Assembly: GCF_000018865.1 (NCBI RefSeq)
Contig: NC_010175.1
Location: 1,054,001-1,118,000 of the forward strand
DNA length: 64,000 nt
Source: Chloroflexus aurantiacus J-10-fl
Lineage (GTDB): Bacteria; Chloroflexota; Chloroflexia; Chloroflexales; Chloroflexaceae
Direction: 5' to 3'
Position 1 is the first letter of the stretch, and every line of letters begins with the position of its first letter. Shown piece after piece: positions 28,334-36,121 of the stretch. The notes under the pieces were generated by a model. It was not told the DNA's origin. It made no database searches and saw only the letters and a program-made list of their open reading frames with translations. The position numbers were made by a program, and so were the translations under genes.

Positions 28334-28746
28334 AGAAACCTCCCTCTACACCTCACCACGATTCGGGTAAGGTGTCATAAAACTGATAGTTAGCAGTCAC
28401 CTTCATCAATCATCGACAGACCAGATGATCGAAACAAGAACGCACGCCATACCCGTGAGCAGATTGACCGTTGACATCGATCACGGTGGGAGCGGAAACA
28501 TGGGTTCCGCACGCCAAACGACGCCACACGCGCATCACGGAGCGTAGCAGGAAGCCAATCGAGCGCACGGATAGACGACACGTCTCGCTTCCGTGCGGTC
28601 GTGCCAACACGTTGTGAACGTTCATGAGTCTGTGCCACCGTAACATCACGATGGCACAGCGTTGTGATATGAAACCCCTCGAATGTTAACCCGCATCCCG
28701 GTTGAAACACTCTCGCATCAACCGCCGTACTACATACCACATCTTT
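28334..28746. repeat. Gap with partial dispersed repeat
   Basis: About 410 bp, no gene supported. 28,430-28,560 is a diverged copy of the long dispersed repeat (hairpin arms around GGGAGCGGAAACATGGGTTC, then CGACGCCACACGCGCATCACG). The part next to 28,333 is the leader of the orphan solute-binding protein. Confidence 0.6.
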
Positions 28747-29412
28747 TCAAAGGCGCAACCAGAACAGGAACCCGGCTGCCATAACCGTCATCCCAATAGC
28801 AAGCCAATCGCGAAGACGCCAGTGATATGTGAGGAATTGACTGCGACCGGCTCGACTGAAACCGCGCGCTTCCATCGCTGCGGCCAGATGTCCGGCGGAG
28901 ACCAGCGCTTGCACGAGCAGTGGAATCAGCAGCGCCGGATAATACCGCAGTGCCCGCCATCCCGGCTCAAGTGGAATACCCCGCGCCCGCTGCGCAGCAA
29001 TGATGTGTTGGATGCGCTGCTCCATCACCTGGACGTACTGGAGGGAGGCGGTGAGCAGAAAGATGAGCGGGAATGGTGCTCCCGTCTGCTGCCACGCGCC
29101 ACCCAGGTCTTCCGGTGTGGTGGTGCGGAGAAATACGAAAAAGATGCTCGATAGAGCCAGAATCCGTAGACCAACGGTCAAGGCGGTTTGCCAGTCGAGG
29201 GTCAGCAGGGCAATGATCATCCAGCCAGTGATCATCAGGGCAATCAGGCGTAACCAGCGGAGGAAGGCAGGCTGTTGACCACTACACCATACGATCAGCA
29301 ACACCGGCATCATCCCGATCACGAGAACGGGAATGCTCGCGGCTGTGCTCAGAACCACCGTCCACAGCAGAGCCATCAGCGTTTTTGCGCGTGGATCAAG
29401 GTGGAACGCCAT
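28747..29412 (-). CDS. ecfT: ECF transporter transmembrane component EcfT
   Basis: 221 residues with several membrane helices. FHLDPRAKTLMALLWTVVLS is the common EcfT/CbiQ N-terminus. The cytoplasmic coupling region has the paired short motifs expected in the family: ARGIPLEPG and AMEARGFSRAGRS, both with the Ala-Arg-Gly core that contacts the ATPases. Its ATG shares a base with the stop of the upstream fusion gene (TAATG), so the proteins are made together. Together they would form a dedicated ECF importer, probably for a thiamin precursor, because the operon is preceded by a TPP riboswitch. Confidence 0.94.
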   Translation of the reverse strand: MAFHLDPRAKTLMALLWTVVLSTAASIPVLVIGMMPVLLIVWCSGQQPAFLRWLRLIALMITGWMIIALLTLDWQTALTVGLRILALSSIFFVFLRTTTPEDLGGAWQQTGAPFPLIFLLTASLQYVQVMEQRIQHIIAAQRARGIPLEPGWRALRYYPALLIPLLVQALVSAGHLAAAMEARGFSRAGRSQFLTYHWRLRDWLAIGMTVMAAGFLFWLRL

Positions 29413-31568
29413 TACACCTCTCCCTCGTTCTGACGACCGCCCGCGTCGGCAGCCACGTGTTGTAACGCCAGCGCCAGCCGGTAGCGATCAGGAAGCAGGA
29501 GGTCAGCCGCCTGTACCACGGCGGGTTGCATACATATCGCGTGAGGTACCCCTTCGGCCAGCAGGCATCCATCGGCCAGGACGAACCAGTGTGAGGTGAG
29601 TGCGCCGGCAAACTCCAGATCGTGCGTCACCACGACTACGGTGCGACCATGCTGCACCTGTTCGCGGAGATGCCGGGCCAGCGCCTGCCGTGCCGGCCAG
29701 TCGAGACCGGTTGTTGGCTCGTCGAGCACCAGGATTGCCGGATTGGTCACCAGCGCTGCCGCCAGTGTCAGCCGTCGTTTTTCGCCGGCACTCAAGGTAA
29801 AGGGCGAGCGCTCAACAAGGTGTTCAAGCTGAAATGTGCGTAATACAGCCGCTACCTGATCCGGATCATAGACACCCATGACGCGAGCACCAACCGCCAC
29901 CTCATCGCGGACACGGGTCGTAAACAACTGGTCATCAGGGTTCTGAAATACCATCCCCACGTGACGGGCCAGCACCGATACCGGTGTTGTACGGGTGTCT
30001 TTCCCGATAACCCGTACCTGTCCCTGTTGGGGACGGTGAAGACCGTTGAAGTGTTTGATCAACGAGGTTTTGCCGGCGCCATTAGCCCCGACAATTGCCA
30101 CCCCCTCACCTGCGTACAGATCGAGATGAACACTGTTCAGCACCCGCCGTTGGCCGGCGGAGAACGAGAGATCGCGCACGCTGAGCAGTGGCGATCCGTT
30201 TGCAGAGCGCGGCAAGGCGGGTGGAAGTGGATACATGGTCGCAAGCTGCTGATGATCGACCTGCGCCAGCACAGCCTCTACCGTCAACGGCAATGGCTTC
30301 AGGTTGAGAGCACGGCCAATCTGTACCGGCAATGGTGGTTCGAGATGAAATTGCTGAATATCGGCGGCCAGAACCTGAACCGGCGGCCCATCCAGCACAA
30401 CCTGACCATTGTGCAACACGATCATACGGGTCGCATCGGCGGCCACCAGCCCAAGCCGATGCTCGGCAACGATGATCGTCACTCCTTGCTGATGAAGCCT
30501 GCGCAGGATAGCCTGCACCTGCGTCACATGCCTGCCATCGAGATTGGCAAACGGTTCATCGAGGACAACGATCCGCGACCCCATGGCCAGAATACTCGCC
30601 AGCGCTACCAAAAGCTGCTCACCGGTGGAGAGCTGTTGCGGATGTCGCGCAAGCAAATGCTCGATGCCGAGCCAACCGGCGACTTCGTCGATACGTTGCC
30701 GGATTTCTGCCGGTGCATACCCCAGACTTTCCAGGCCAAAGGCAATCTCACGGGTAACTGTACTGTTGAAGAGTTGCCACTGCGGATGTTGAAAGACCAG
30801 ACCGATCCGGGTGCATACATCGGCGGGTGACTGTTCACGGGTGTCAACCCCGTCAACCAGAACTGTCCCCTCAATGCTTCCTTCGTACACGTGCGGAATC
30901 AACCCGGTAAGTATCCGGCACAGGGTTGATTTGCCGCTGCCGCTGGCACCGCAGAGCAGCACGTATTCACCGGCGTCAATCGACAGGTTCAGGCGACGCA
31001 ATGTCCACTGCGTCGCCTGTGGATAGCGATAGCTGAGATCACGAACGACGATCTGCCTCAAGGTATGTAACCCCTCTTTGCCGGGTAATCTCACAACACC
31101 GGCACGCTCAAGAGCCTTCAACACCACCAGGGCAATCGCCGAACCAAGTGCCGTGCTGCTGAGGAACGAGGCAATCAACAGGTGAAGGGCCATTGAGGTT
31201 TGCATGAACACCGGTGCCACCCACAGACCACTCACCAGCGCGGCAATGATCCCGGTACCGATCACCTCACCCAGCGCAGCCAGATACATGTTGCGCGTGG
31301 CCCGAAAGATCAAACCGGCAAGCAGCGCACCAATCATTCCACCCGGAAAGGCCAGAATCGTCCCCACCCCCAGCGAGATACGCAGGATGGCGATCACACC
31401 GGCAATGCCGGTCGCCCACCACGGCCCTAGCAGTACGGCGGCTATCACATTGATGAAGTGCTGGGTCGGATTCACTCTGGCGATGCCGATGGGAAACGAG
31501 GTAAATGGAGCCAGCGCCACACCGAGGGCAATGAGCACCACTGCCTGAGCAATCAGTCGAGTCTTCAC
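29412..31568 (-). CDS. ThiW-like ECF S-component fused to two ABC ATPase domains
   Basis: 718 residues that join parts normally made as separate proteins. Residues 1-165 are a membrane S-component resembling ThiW (VNPTQHFINVIAAVLLGPWWA, FPGGMIGALLAGLIFR), thought to bind the thiazole part of thiamin. ATPase 1 begins near residue 175 (Walker A CGASGSGKST, signature LSTGEQ, Walker B IVVLDEPFANLDG). ATPase 2 begins near residue 465 (Walker A GANGAGKTS, signature LSAGEK, Walker B ILVLDEPTTGLDW). Both signatures depart from LSGGQ, as often in EcfA. The operon order is cytX, this gene, ecfT, under a TPP riboswitch. Specificity for thiazole or another precursor is inferred. Confidence 0.93.
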   Translation of the reverse strand: MKTRLIAQAVVLIALGVALAPFTSFPIGIARVNPTQHFINVIAAVLLGPWWATGIAGVIAILRISLGVGTILAFPGGMIGALLAGLIFRATRNMYLAALGEVIGTGIIAALVSGLWVAPVFMQTSMALHLLIASFLSSTALGSAIALVVLKALERAGVVRLPGKEGLHTLRQIVVRDLSYRYPQATQWTLRRLNLSIDAGEYVLLCGASGSGKSTLCRILTGLIPHVYEGSIEGTVLVDGVDTREQSPADVCTRIGLVFQHPQWQLFNSTVTREIAFGLESLGYAPAEIRQRIDEVAGWLGIEHLLARHPQQLSTGEQLLVALASILAMGSRIVVLDEPFANLDGRHVTQVQAILRRLHQQGVTIIVAEHRLGLVAADATRMIVLHNGQVVLDGPPVQVLAADIQQFHLEPPLPVQIGRALNLKPLPLTVEAVLAQVDHQQLATMYPLPPALPRSANGSPLLSVRDLSFSAGQRRVLNSVHLDLYAGEGVAIVGANGAGKTSLIKHFNGLHRPQQGQVRVIGKDTRTTPVSVLARHVGMVFQNPDDQLFTTRVRDEVAVGARVMGVYDPDQVAAVLRTFQLEHLVERSPFTLSAGEKRRLTLAAALVTNPAILVLDEPTTGLDWPARQALARHLREQVQHGRTVVVVTHDLEFAGALTSHWFVLADGCLLAEGVPHAICMQPAVVQAADLLLPDRYRLALALQHVAADAGGRQNEGEV

Positions 31569-31595
31569 CGGTCACTCCTTTCTCGTGATTCATCA

Positions 31596-32936
31596 TTAAC
31601 TGGCGGTACGGAGCAGACGTTGCCGTTGTACCAACCGTAAAGCCGTGTACATCACAAACGTGATGAGGAACGCCGGTATGCTGGCGCCGATCTGGGGAGC
31701 CAGTTGGGTGATGGTCTGATAGATCACCACACCGGCCAGCCACGAAACCATTCCGCTCCACTGCCAGCCCGGAGGTTGGTCGACCAATGTAGCGCTGTGT
31801 AGCCCCAGCAGGCGCCGCACCACGAAATAATCGGCCAGCACAACCCCAAAAAGCGGCACGAAGAGCGACCCGATCAACAGCAAAAAGGTGAAATACTCAC
31901 TCATCGTCAGCAATGTGGCGAGGAGAAACCCGACAACTCCAACCAGAACAATCACCAGGCGCTGATTGAGCTGCGGAAAGATATTCTGCACCGACACCGC
32001 CGTTGAGTAGATGTCGGCGAAAGCATTGTCCGTTTCATCGACCAGAATCACCGCCAGCGCCACCACCCCTCCCGTCATCGCCATAATTGCTGTGATGAGG
32101 TTTTCCGGTGTGGGTTGAGCCACATTCGCCGTCAGCAGGAAGAGAGCACCAAGCGCGTAAAACCAGACATTGGTGAGCGCAAAACCTGCATACGTTCCCC
32201 AGAAGCCGCCGCGTGAACGCCGCACGAAGCGGTTGTAGTCGGCCACCAGCGGAATCCAGGAGATTGGCATGGCCGCTACCAGATCGACTCCCAACCAGAA
32301 CGGCAGATCACCTGTTCCCGGACGGTTCAAGAGCGCGATGAGATCGTAGCGGGTAAACAGATAGATCGTCATCCAGATGGTCACGCCAAAAACGATCCAG
32401 ACCCCAAACTTTTCTAGCCACTCGCGCACCACTACCAGTGGCCCACCCAACGCCAGCAAGACACACCAGACCGTGAACACCGCTACCCAGGCGTAATAGT
32501 TGCTCACGCCAAAAAGCGCCTGCCCCACGTGATGGGCAGCTAACCCGATCACCCACAGCTCGAAGGCCGTCCAACCGATCAGTTGCACGATATTGAAGAT
32601 TGAGGCCAGATACGACCCATGGCGACCGAGCACGGGACGCAAGAGCACCATTGTCGGCACGCCGTACACGCTCCCCAATACGCCAACCAGCGCCAGCAAC
32701 AACGACCCGATGGCAGTACCGATGAGAATGGCGATCAATGCCTGCGCCAGACTTAAGCCAGGAACTAACAACGCCCCCGCCTCTAACACCAACAGGCCAA
32801 CGCCGAGACTTGACCATAAGACGAAGATGTCGAACCAGCGCAACCGCCGATGTTCAACCGGAACCGGATCGATCCCCCACGTGGGCGGAGCCTGCAAGCG
32901 GGGGAACCACGTGCGCAGCCGTGCCTTCAGCGTCAT
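31596..32936 (-). CDS. cytX: NCS1-family transporter, CytX type (hydroxymethylpyrimidine)
   Basis: About 446 residues, twelve-helix nucleobase:cation symporter. WGIDPVPVEHRRLRWFDIFVLW is the usual CytX entry, YGVPTMVLLRPVLGRHGSYL and MPISWIPLVADYNRFVRR are family landmarks. CytX proteins are predicted to import the pyrimidine part of thiamin. Placement directly behind a TPP riboswitch and before an ECF transporter for a presumed thiazole supports this. The ATG at 32,936 has GGAGG at 6 nt; a TTG at 32,948 is unlikely. Confidence 0.93.
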   Translation of the reverse strand: MTLKARLRTWFPRLQAPPTWGIDPVPVEHRRLRWFDIFVLWSSLGVGLLVLEAGALLVPGLSLAQALIAILIGTAIGSLLLALVGVLGSVYGVPTMVLLRPVLGRHGSYLASIFNIVQLIGWTAFELWVIGLAAHHVGQALFGVSNYYAWVAVFTVWCVLLALGGPLVVVREWLEKFGVWIVFGVTIWMTIYLFTRYDLIALLNRPGTGDLPFWLGVDLVAAMPISWIPLVADYNRFVRRSRGGFWGTYAGFALTNVWFYALGALFLLTANVAQPTPENLITAIMAMTGGVVALAVILVDETDNAFADIYSTAVSVQNIFPQLNQRLVIVLVGVVGFLLATLLTMSEYFTFLLLIGSLFVPLFGVVLADYFVVRRLLGLHSATLVDQPPGWQWSGMVSWLAGVVIYQTITQLAPQIGASIPAFLITFVMYTALRLVQRQRLLRTAS

Positions 32937-32952
32937 ACCAACCTCCAACGAT

Positions 32953-32980
32953 AAACGCCACCCGCGAAGGGGTGGCGTTT
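32953..32980 (-). terminator. Hairpin between TPP riboswitch and cytX
   Basis: 11-bp perfect stem (AAACGCCACCC and complement) with a 6-nt loop, located after the aptamer and just before the cytX Shine-Dalgarno (GGAGG at about 32,942-32,946). On the minus strand it is followed only by a short T-run, so it could terminate weakly or compete with another stem to control elongation. Confidence 0.65.
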
Positions 32981-32997
32981 AATGCATAAACCACCGT

Positions 32998-33085
32998 GTA
33001 TTCCCTTCGCTGGCATTACCCAGAGCAGGTTCACGAGGTCGATGGTGGATAGCGACCATCCTCTCAGCCCGGCTCCCCGATCTCC
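32998..33085 (-). ncRNA. TPP riboswitch (THI element)
   Basis: On the minus strand the conserved blocks appear in order: GGGGAGCC (33,071-33,078), GGCTGAGA (33,062-33,069), then GAACCTGCTCTGGGTAATGC and GCGAAGGGAA near 33,003-33,030. These are the pyrimidine-sensing and pyrophosphate-sensing helices of the THI element. It controls cytX and the fused ECF genes by thiamin pyrophosphate. Confidence 0.96.
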
Positions 33086-33137
33086 CTCATACACGCTGTG
33101 TGATCAACTTGTTTCCACCAGACGGTGGTTGCCCGCC

Positions 33138-33167
33138 ATTATAAAGTGTTGGCCGAAGAGCTGTCAA
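33138..33167 (-). promoter_or_regulatory. Sigma70-type promoter for TPP-regulated operon
   Basis: Minus strand: TTGACA (33,162-33,167), 18-nt spacer, TATAAT (33,138-33,143), upstream of the riboswitch. Confidence 0.75.
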
Positions 33168-33185
33168 GGCGATTTTGCGGAGCGG

Positions 33186-33773
33186 TCAGAAATCGCCTTC
33201 CCTGGTATAGGGATAACTCCACAACGTCACCTGTAACACAATAGACTTAAACCACGCCTGATGCATCCGATCCACCTCCGCCGCTGAATGCCCTTTGCGG
33301 GCAAGAAACTCTCTGATGGTAGCGGTGATCGGGTAGATGAAGGCTATCATGTAGCGCAACGGAATCATCGGGACGGATTGTACGCCATCAGTCTGATTCT
33401 TCTTCGTGCGGTAATGGCGGAGGGCAATCTCCATCTGGTAGTTGAGCCAGTCCTGGTCGTAGGGTCGCCGACAGGTATCGAGTATCCATTGACCGAAGCG
33501 CTGGCGTACTCGACTCAGGTAATCGGCAATTGGCTGGCCGTCAGAGCCGGTGAAGTAGTACACCAGATGAGCGTGCGACGCGACGAATCCGTACCAGAGA
33601 TCAAGGATTGCATCGACCTGATCGCCGAGCACCTCGCCGGCCATACGCAGATACTGCTCGTCTTCGGCTGTCCACAGCACTGTCTGCTTCAGCAGTTCCC
33701 ATTCTTCCAGGCTCACCGGCGATTGTGCCACCTGCGCTGTACCATAGGTGTAACCGGGAATCGCTTCGCTCAT
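33186..33773 (-). CDS. Protoglobin
   Basis: Soluble haem protein of 195 residues, exactly the length of Methanosarcina acetivorans protoglobin and, from memory of that sequence, alike over the whole chain: IPGYTYG, FTGSDGQP, RRPYDQDWLNYQMEIALRHY, RTKKNQTD, IYPITATIREFLARKGH and LQVTLWSYPYTREGDF. The proximal haem ligand would be His120 (ALRHY). Protoglobins bind O2, CO and NO; the physiological role is open. The ATG at 33,773 is preceded by GGAGGTGGG; an upstream in-frame extension to 33,869 crosses the promoter region and is rejected. A LysR regulator diverges 115 bp away. Confidence 0.96.
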   Translation of the reverse strand: MSEAIPGYTYGTAQVAQSPVSLEEWELLKQTVLWTAEDEQYLRMAGEVLGDQVDAILDLWYGFVASHAHLVYYFTGSDGQPIADYLSRVRQRFGQWILDTCRRPYDQDWLNYQMEIALRHYRTKKNQTDGVQSVPMIPLRYMIAFIYPITATIREFLARKGHSAAEVDRMHQAWFKSIVLQVTLWSYPYTREGDF

Positions 33774-33867
33774 AACCCACCTCCGGGAAGAGTAGCCCTT
33801 TTCTGGTTGCAAGCTCAGTCTAAGCGCGCTATGATAATAAGTGAAATACGTTATTCTTATCTCAAGC

Positions 33868-33882
33868 ATAAGTTAGACTTAT
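33868..33882. promoter_or_regulatory. LysR-type box between protoglobin and regulator
   Basis: ATAAGT-TAG-ACTTAT, a perfect 6-3-6 inverted repeat just before the LysR start and within the shared 115-bp gap. A second, weaker dyad (AATAA...TTATT) lies at about 33,835-33,854. Typical spot for autoregulation and control of the divergent gene. Confidence 0.6.
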
Positions 33883-33888
33883 CAAACA

Positions 33889-34803
33889 ATGGAACTTCGG
33901 CAATTACGCTACTTTCTGGCGGTAGCCGAGGAAGGACACATTACCCGTGCTGCCGAGAAGCTCTACATTTCTCAGCCGGCCCTCTCGCAACAGATCAAAC
34001 TGCTTGAAGAAGAGATTGGGACGGTTTTGTTCGACCGTATCGGTCGGCGCATCAGGCTGACAGCGGCGGGTGAGATTCTGGTTGCACACGCCCGGCGGGC
34101 ATTGCAAGAGCTGAGCGAAGCCCAGGTTGCCATCGATGAACTCAATGGCCTGCAACGTGGGATGCTCCGGATCGGTGTTGTGCAAACGGTCAACGCCTAT
34201 CTTATGCCCGATCTGGTAGCCGCTTTTACCAATGCTTACCCGGCGATTAGCTTGCAGATTGAAGAACTGGCGACCCGCGACATTGAGCAACGACTCGCCG
34301 ACGGCGATCTTCAGATCGGGATCGGCTTTGTGCCACCAGAGACGGCAGGTGTTACTGGCGAGGAACTATTCAGCGAAGATCTGGTTGTCGTTGTGTCCAG
34401 GCAGCATCCCTGGGCTGATCTGCCCCAATTACCGGTACAATCACTTCATCAGCAGCCACTTATTTTGCTCTCAACCACGTTCTGCACCCGTCGGCTTTGG
34501 GATCGTTGTACGCATATTGCCGGCATTCAACCACGGGTTCAGATCGAGATGAATACTATCGGTAGTATTCTGGCGGCTGTACGGCAACTCACGCTAGCGA
34601 CAGTGCTACCGGCAATGGTCTTGAGCGGTCAGCCCGACCTGGTTGGCATTCCCCTGGTCGATCCAACGCCACGGCGCACGGTGGGATTGCTCTTCCGCCA
34701 CAATGCCTACCGCTGCGCAGCGACACGGGCGTTTGTAGCCATGACCCGCGCAAAACTGAGGGTGTGGGCCTCAAGGCAGGAGATAGCCCATAGCCCGGGG
34801 TGA
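33889..34803 (+). CDS. LysR-family transcriptional regulator
   Basis: 304 residues. The N-terminal helix-turn-helix MELRQLRYFLAVAEEGHITRAAEKLYISQPALSQQIKLLEEEIG is canonical, and the effector domain starts at MLRIGVVQTVNAYLMPDLVAAF. The closest subgroups by pattern are CynR/CysL-like regulators (inference). The gene diverges from protoglobin with a palindromic LysR box between them, so protoglobin is its probable target. The effector is unknown; a gas or redox-linked metabolite would fit the neighbour but is not shown by sequence. Confidence 0.95.
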   Translation: MELRQLRYFLAVAEEGHITRAAEKLYISQPALSQQIKLLEEEIGTVLFDRIGRRIRLTAAGEILVAHARRALQELSEAQVAIDELNGLQRGMLRIGVVQTVNAYLMPDLVAAFTNAYPAISLQIEELATRDIEQRLADGDLQIGIGFVPPETAGVTGEELFSEDLVVVVSRQHPWADLPQLPVQSLHQQPLILLSTTFCTRRLWDRCTHIAGIQPRVQIEMNTIGSILAAVRQLTLATVLPAMVLSGQPDLVGIPLVDPTPRRTVGLLFRHNAYRCAATRAFVAMTRAKLRVWASRQEIAHSPG

Positions 34804-35029
34804 CGTGCGGTAGTAGCAAATCTTGACTGACAATGAGCATCGTAGCGAGCCGGAGGCTCGCGCTCCCAGTTTCCAGGGAATGCCTGGGCAACACAACAAC
34901 GCCCAGTACGATGCCGGGTGAACATTGGGTTACGTCCATGAGGGCGAGGCGATCCAATGGCGTGAATGTTTGTGAGCATGTATGCACTATCACCCGCCCA
35001 GCTCGTTCCCCCTTCCCAGGCCAGAACAC

Positions 35030-35059
35030 TTGACACGCCTGCCCGTTCTCGACTATACT
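35030..35059 (+). promoter_or_regulatory. Sigma70-type promoter for tenA
   Basis: TTGACA (35,030-35,035), 18-nt spacer, TATACT (35,054-35,059), 11 bp before the TPP aptamer. Confidence 0.75.
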
Positions 35060-35069
35060 CGCACGTGTT

Positions 35070-35153
35070 CCGTAGGGGCGCTTTGCGACAAACGCGAGGC
35101 TGAGAGGAACCCTTGAACCTGATCCGGGTAATACCGGCGTAGGAAATCGGAAC
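35070..35153 (+). ncRNA. TPP riboswitch (THI element) before tenA
   Basis: Contains GTAGGGGCG, GAGGCTGAGAGGAACCC, TTGAACCTGATCCGGGTAAT and ACCGGCGTAGGAAAT in the conserved order of the THI element. It lies 105 bp upstream of the tenA start. No clear T-rich terminator follows, so control may be on translation. Confidence 0.96.
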
Positions 35154-35257
35154 CGGGCACGATGTTCGGCCAGTCTCCTGAGTTCGTTCTCGCTTCCCCT
35201 CTCAGTCGTCTGCTCTCTGCGGATACGGTATCCGGCTTTTGGACGCAGGGAGGATGT

Positions 35258-35914
35258 ATGACACGCTTTACCGACACCCTTTGGTCATCAATTACCGACA
35301 TCTATCAGGCCATTATCTATCACCCGTTCAACGAGGAGCTGGCGCGGGGAATTTTGCCGCGCGAGAAGTTCGCCTTCTACATGCAGCAGGATGCGCTGTA
35401 CCTGGCCGATTTTGCCCGCGCACTGGCGATAATGGCCGGACGGGCACCTGATGAAGCGGCGATTATTCAGTTTGTGCGCTTTGCTGAAGGGGTGGCGGTG
35501 GTTGAGCGCGCTCTCCATCACACCTATTTTCGTGAATTTGGGATTGAGACGCCAACGCGGCAGCCGGCTCCGGCCTGTTTTACCTACACCAACTTCTTGC
35601 TGGCAACCGCGGCCTGTCGCAGTTACGAAGAGGGGATGGCGGCGCTGTTGCCGTGCTTCTGGATTTATCGTGAGGTGGGACACGACATCTATCGGCGTGC
35701 AGCGCCCAACAATCCCTACCAGAAGTGGATTGACACCTACGCCGGCCAGGAGTTTGATGAGGTGGTGACGCAGGCAATTGCGCTGACCGACACCATCGCT
35801 GAACAGGCATCGGCGACGCAGCAACAACGTATGCGGGACGCCTTCATCTATTCGGCTCGCCTGGAGTGGATGTTCTGGGATAGTGCGTATCGGCTGGAGC
35901 AGTGGTTACCCTGA
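35258..35914 (+). CDS. tenA: Aminopyrimidine aminohydrolase / thiaminase II
   Basis: 218-residue TenA-family enzyme that salvages the pyrimidine half of degraded thiamin. FYMQQDALYLADFARALA, the Cys-bearing LLPCFWIYREVGHDIY and the C-terminal ARLEWMFWDSAYRLEQW are conserved; the nucleophile Cys and the catalytic Glu are present. ATG at 35,258 has GGGAGG at the right distance; an in-frame ATG at 35,162 falls in the riboswitch leader. TPP control and the presence of cytX in the same region suggest a salvage set. Confidence 0.96.
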   Translation: MTRFTDTLWSSITDIYQAIIYHPFNEELARGILPREKFAFYMQQDALYLADFARALAIMAGRAPDEAAIIQFVRFAEGVAVVERALHHTYFREFGIETPTRQPAPACFTYTNFLLATAACRSYEEGMAALLPCFWIYREVGHDIYRRAAPNNPYQKWIDTYAGQEFDEVVTQAIALTDTIAEQASATQQQRMRDAFIYSARLEWMFWDSAYRLEQWLP

Positions 35915-36018
35915 TGATGCTCTCATCATCCCGGCATCTCTTGGGATGTCAAGGCGGACAGAACCTGCGAGTGCGTTCGCGCGATATATCCTGGCGATGC
36001 GCTGAACGCCCTCACCCC

Positions 36019-36051
36019 CGCCCCTCTCCCGCGCAGCGCGGGAGAGGGGCG
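36019..36051. repeat. Hairpin with 16-bp arms (CGCCCCTCTCCCGCGC)
   Basis: Perfect arms with a 1-nt loop between the convergent tenA and lon genes. No T-run. A very similar hairpin is at 51,392-51,421, so it is a dispersed repeat that may also help end both transcripts. Confidence 0.75.
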
Positions 36052-36121
36052 TTCAGAGGCTTTGTTTATAGCTTCCTGATGCACTGAAAGATGCATTCAA
36101 ATAGTCTGTCCATCCCTAAAC

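Noticed and set aside
35162-35257. Longer TenA starting at 35,162
   Set aside because: It covers the riboswitch leader; TenA proteins start at the MTRFT position.
36019-36051. Standard intrinsic terminator after tenA
   Set aside because: No T-run and the same hairpin occurs elsewhere; listed as a repeat.
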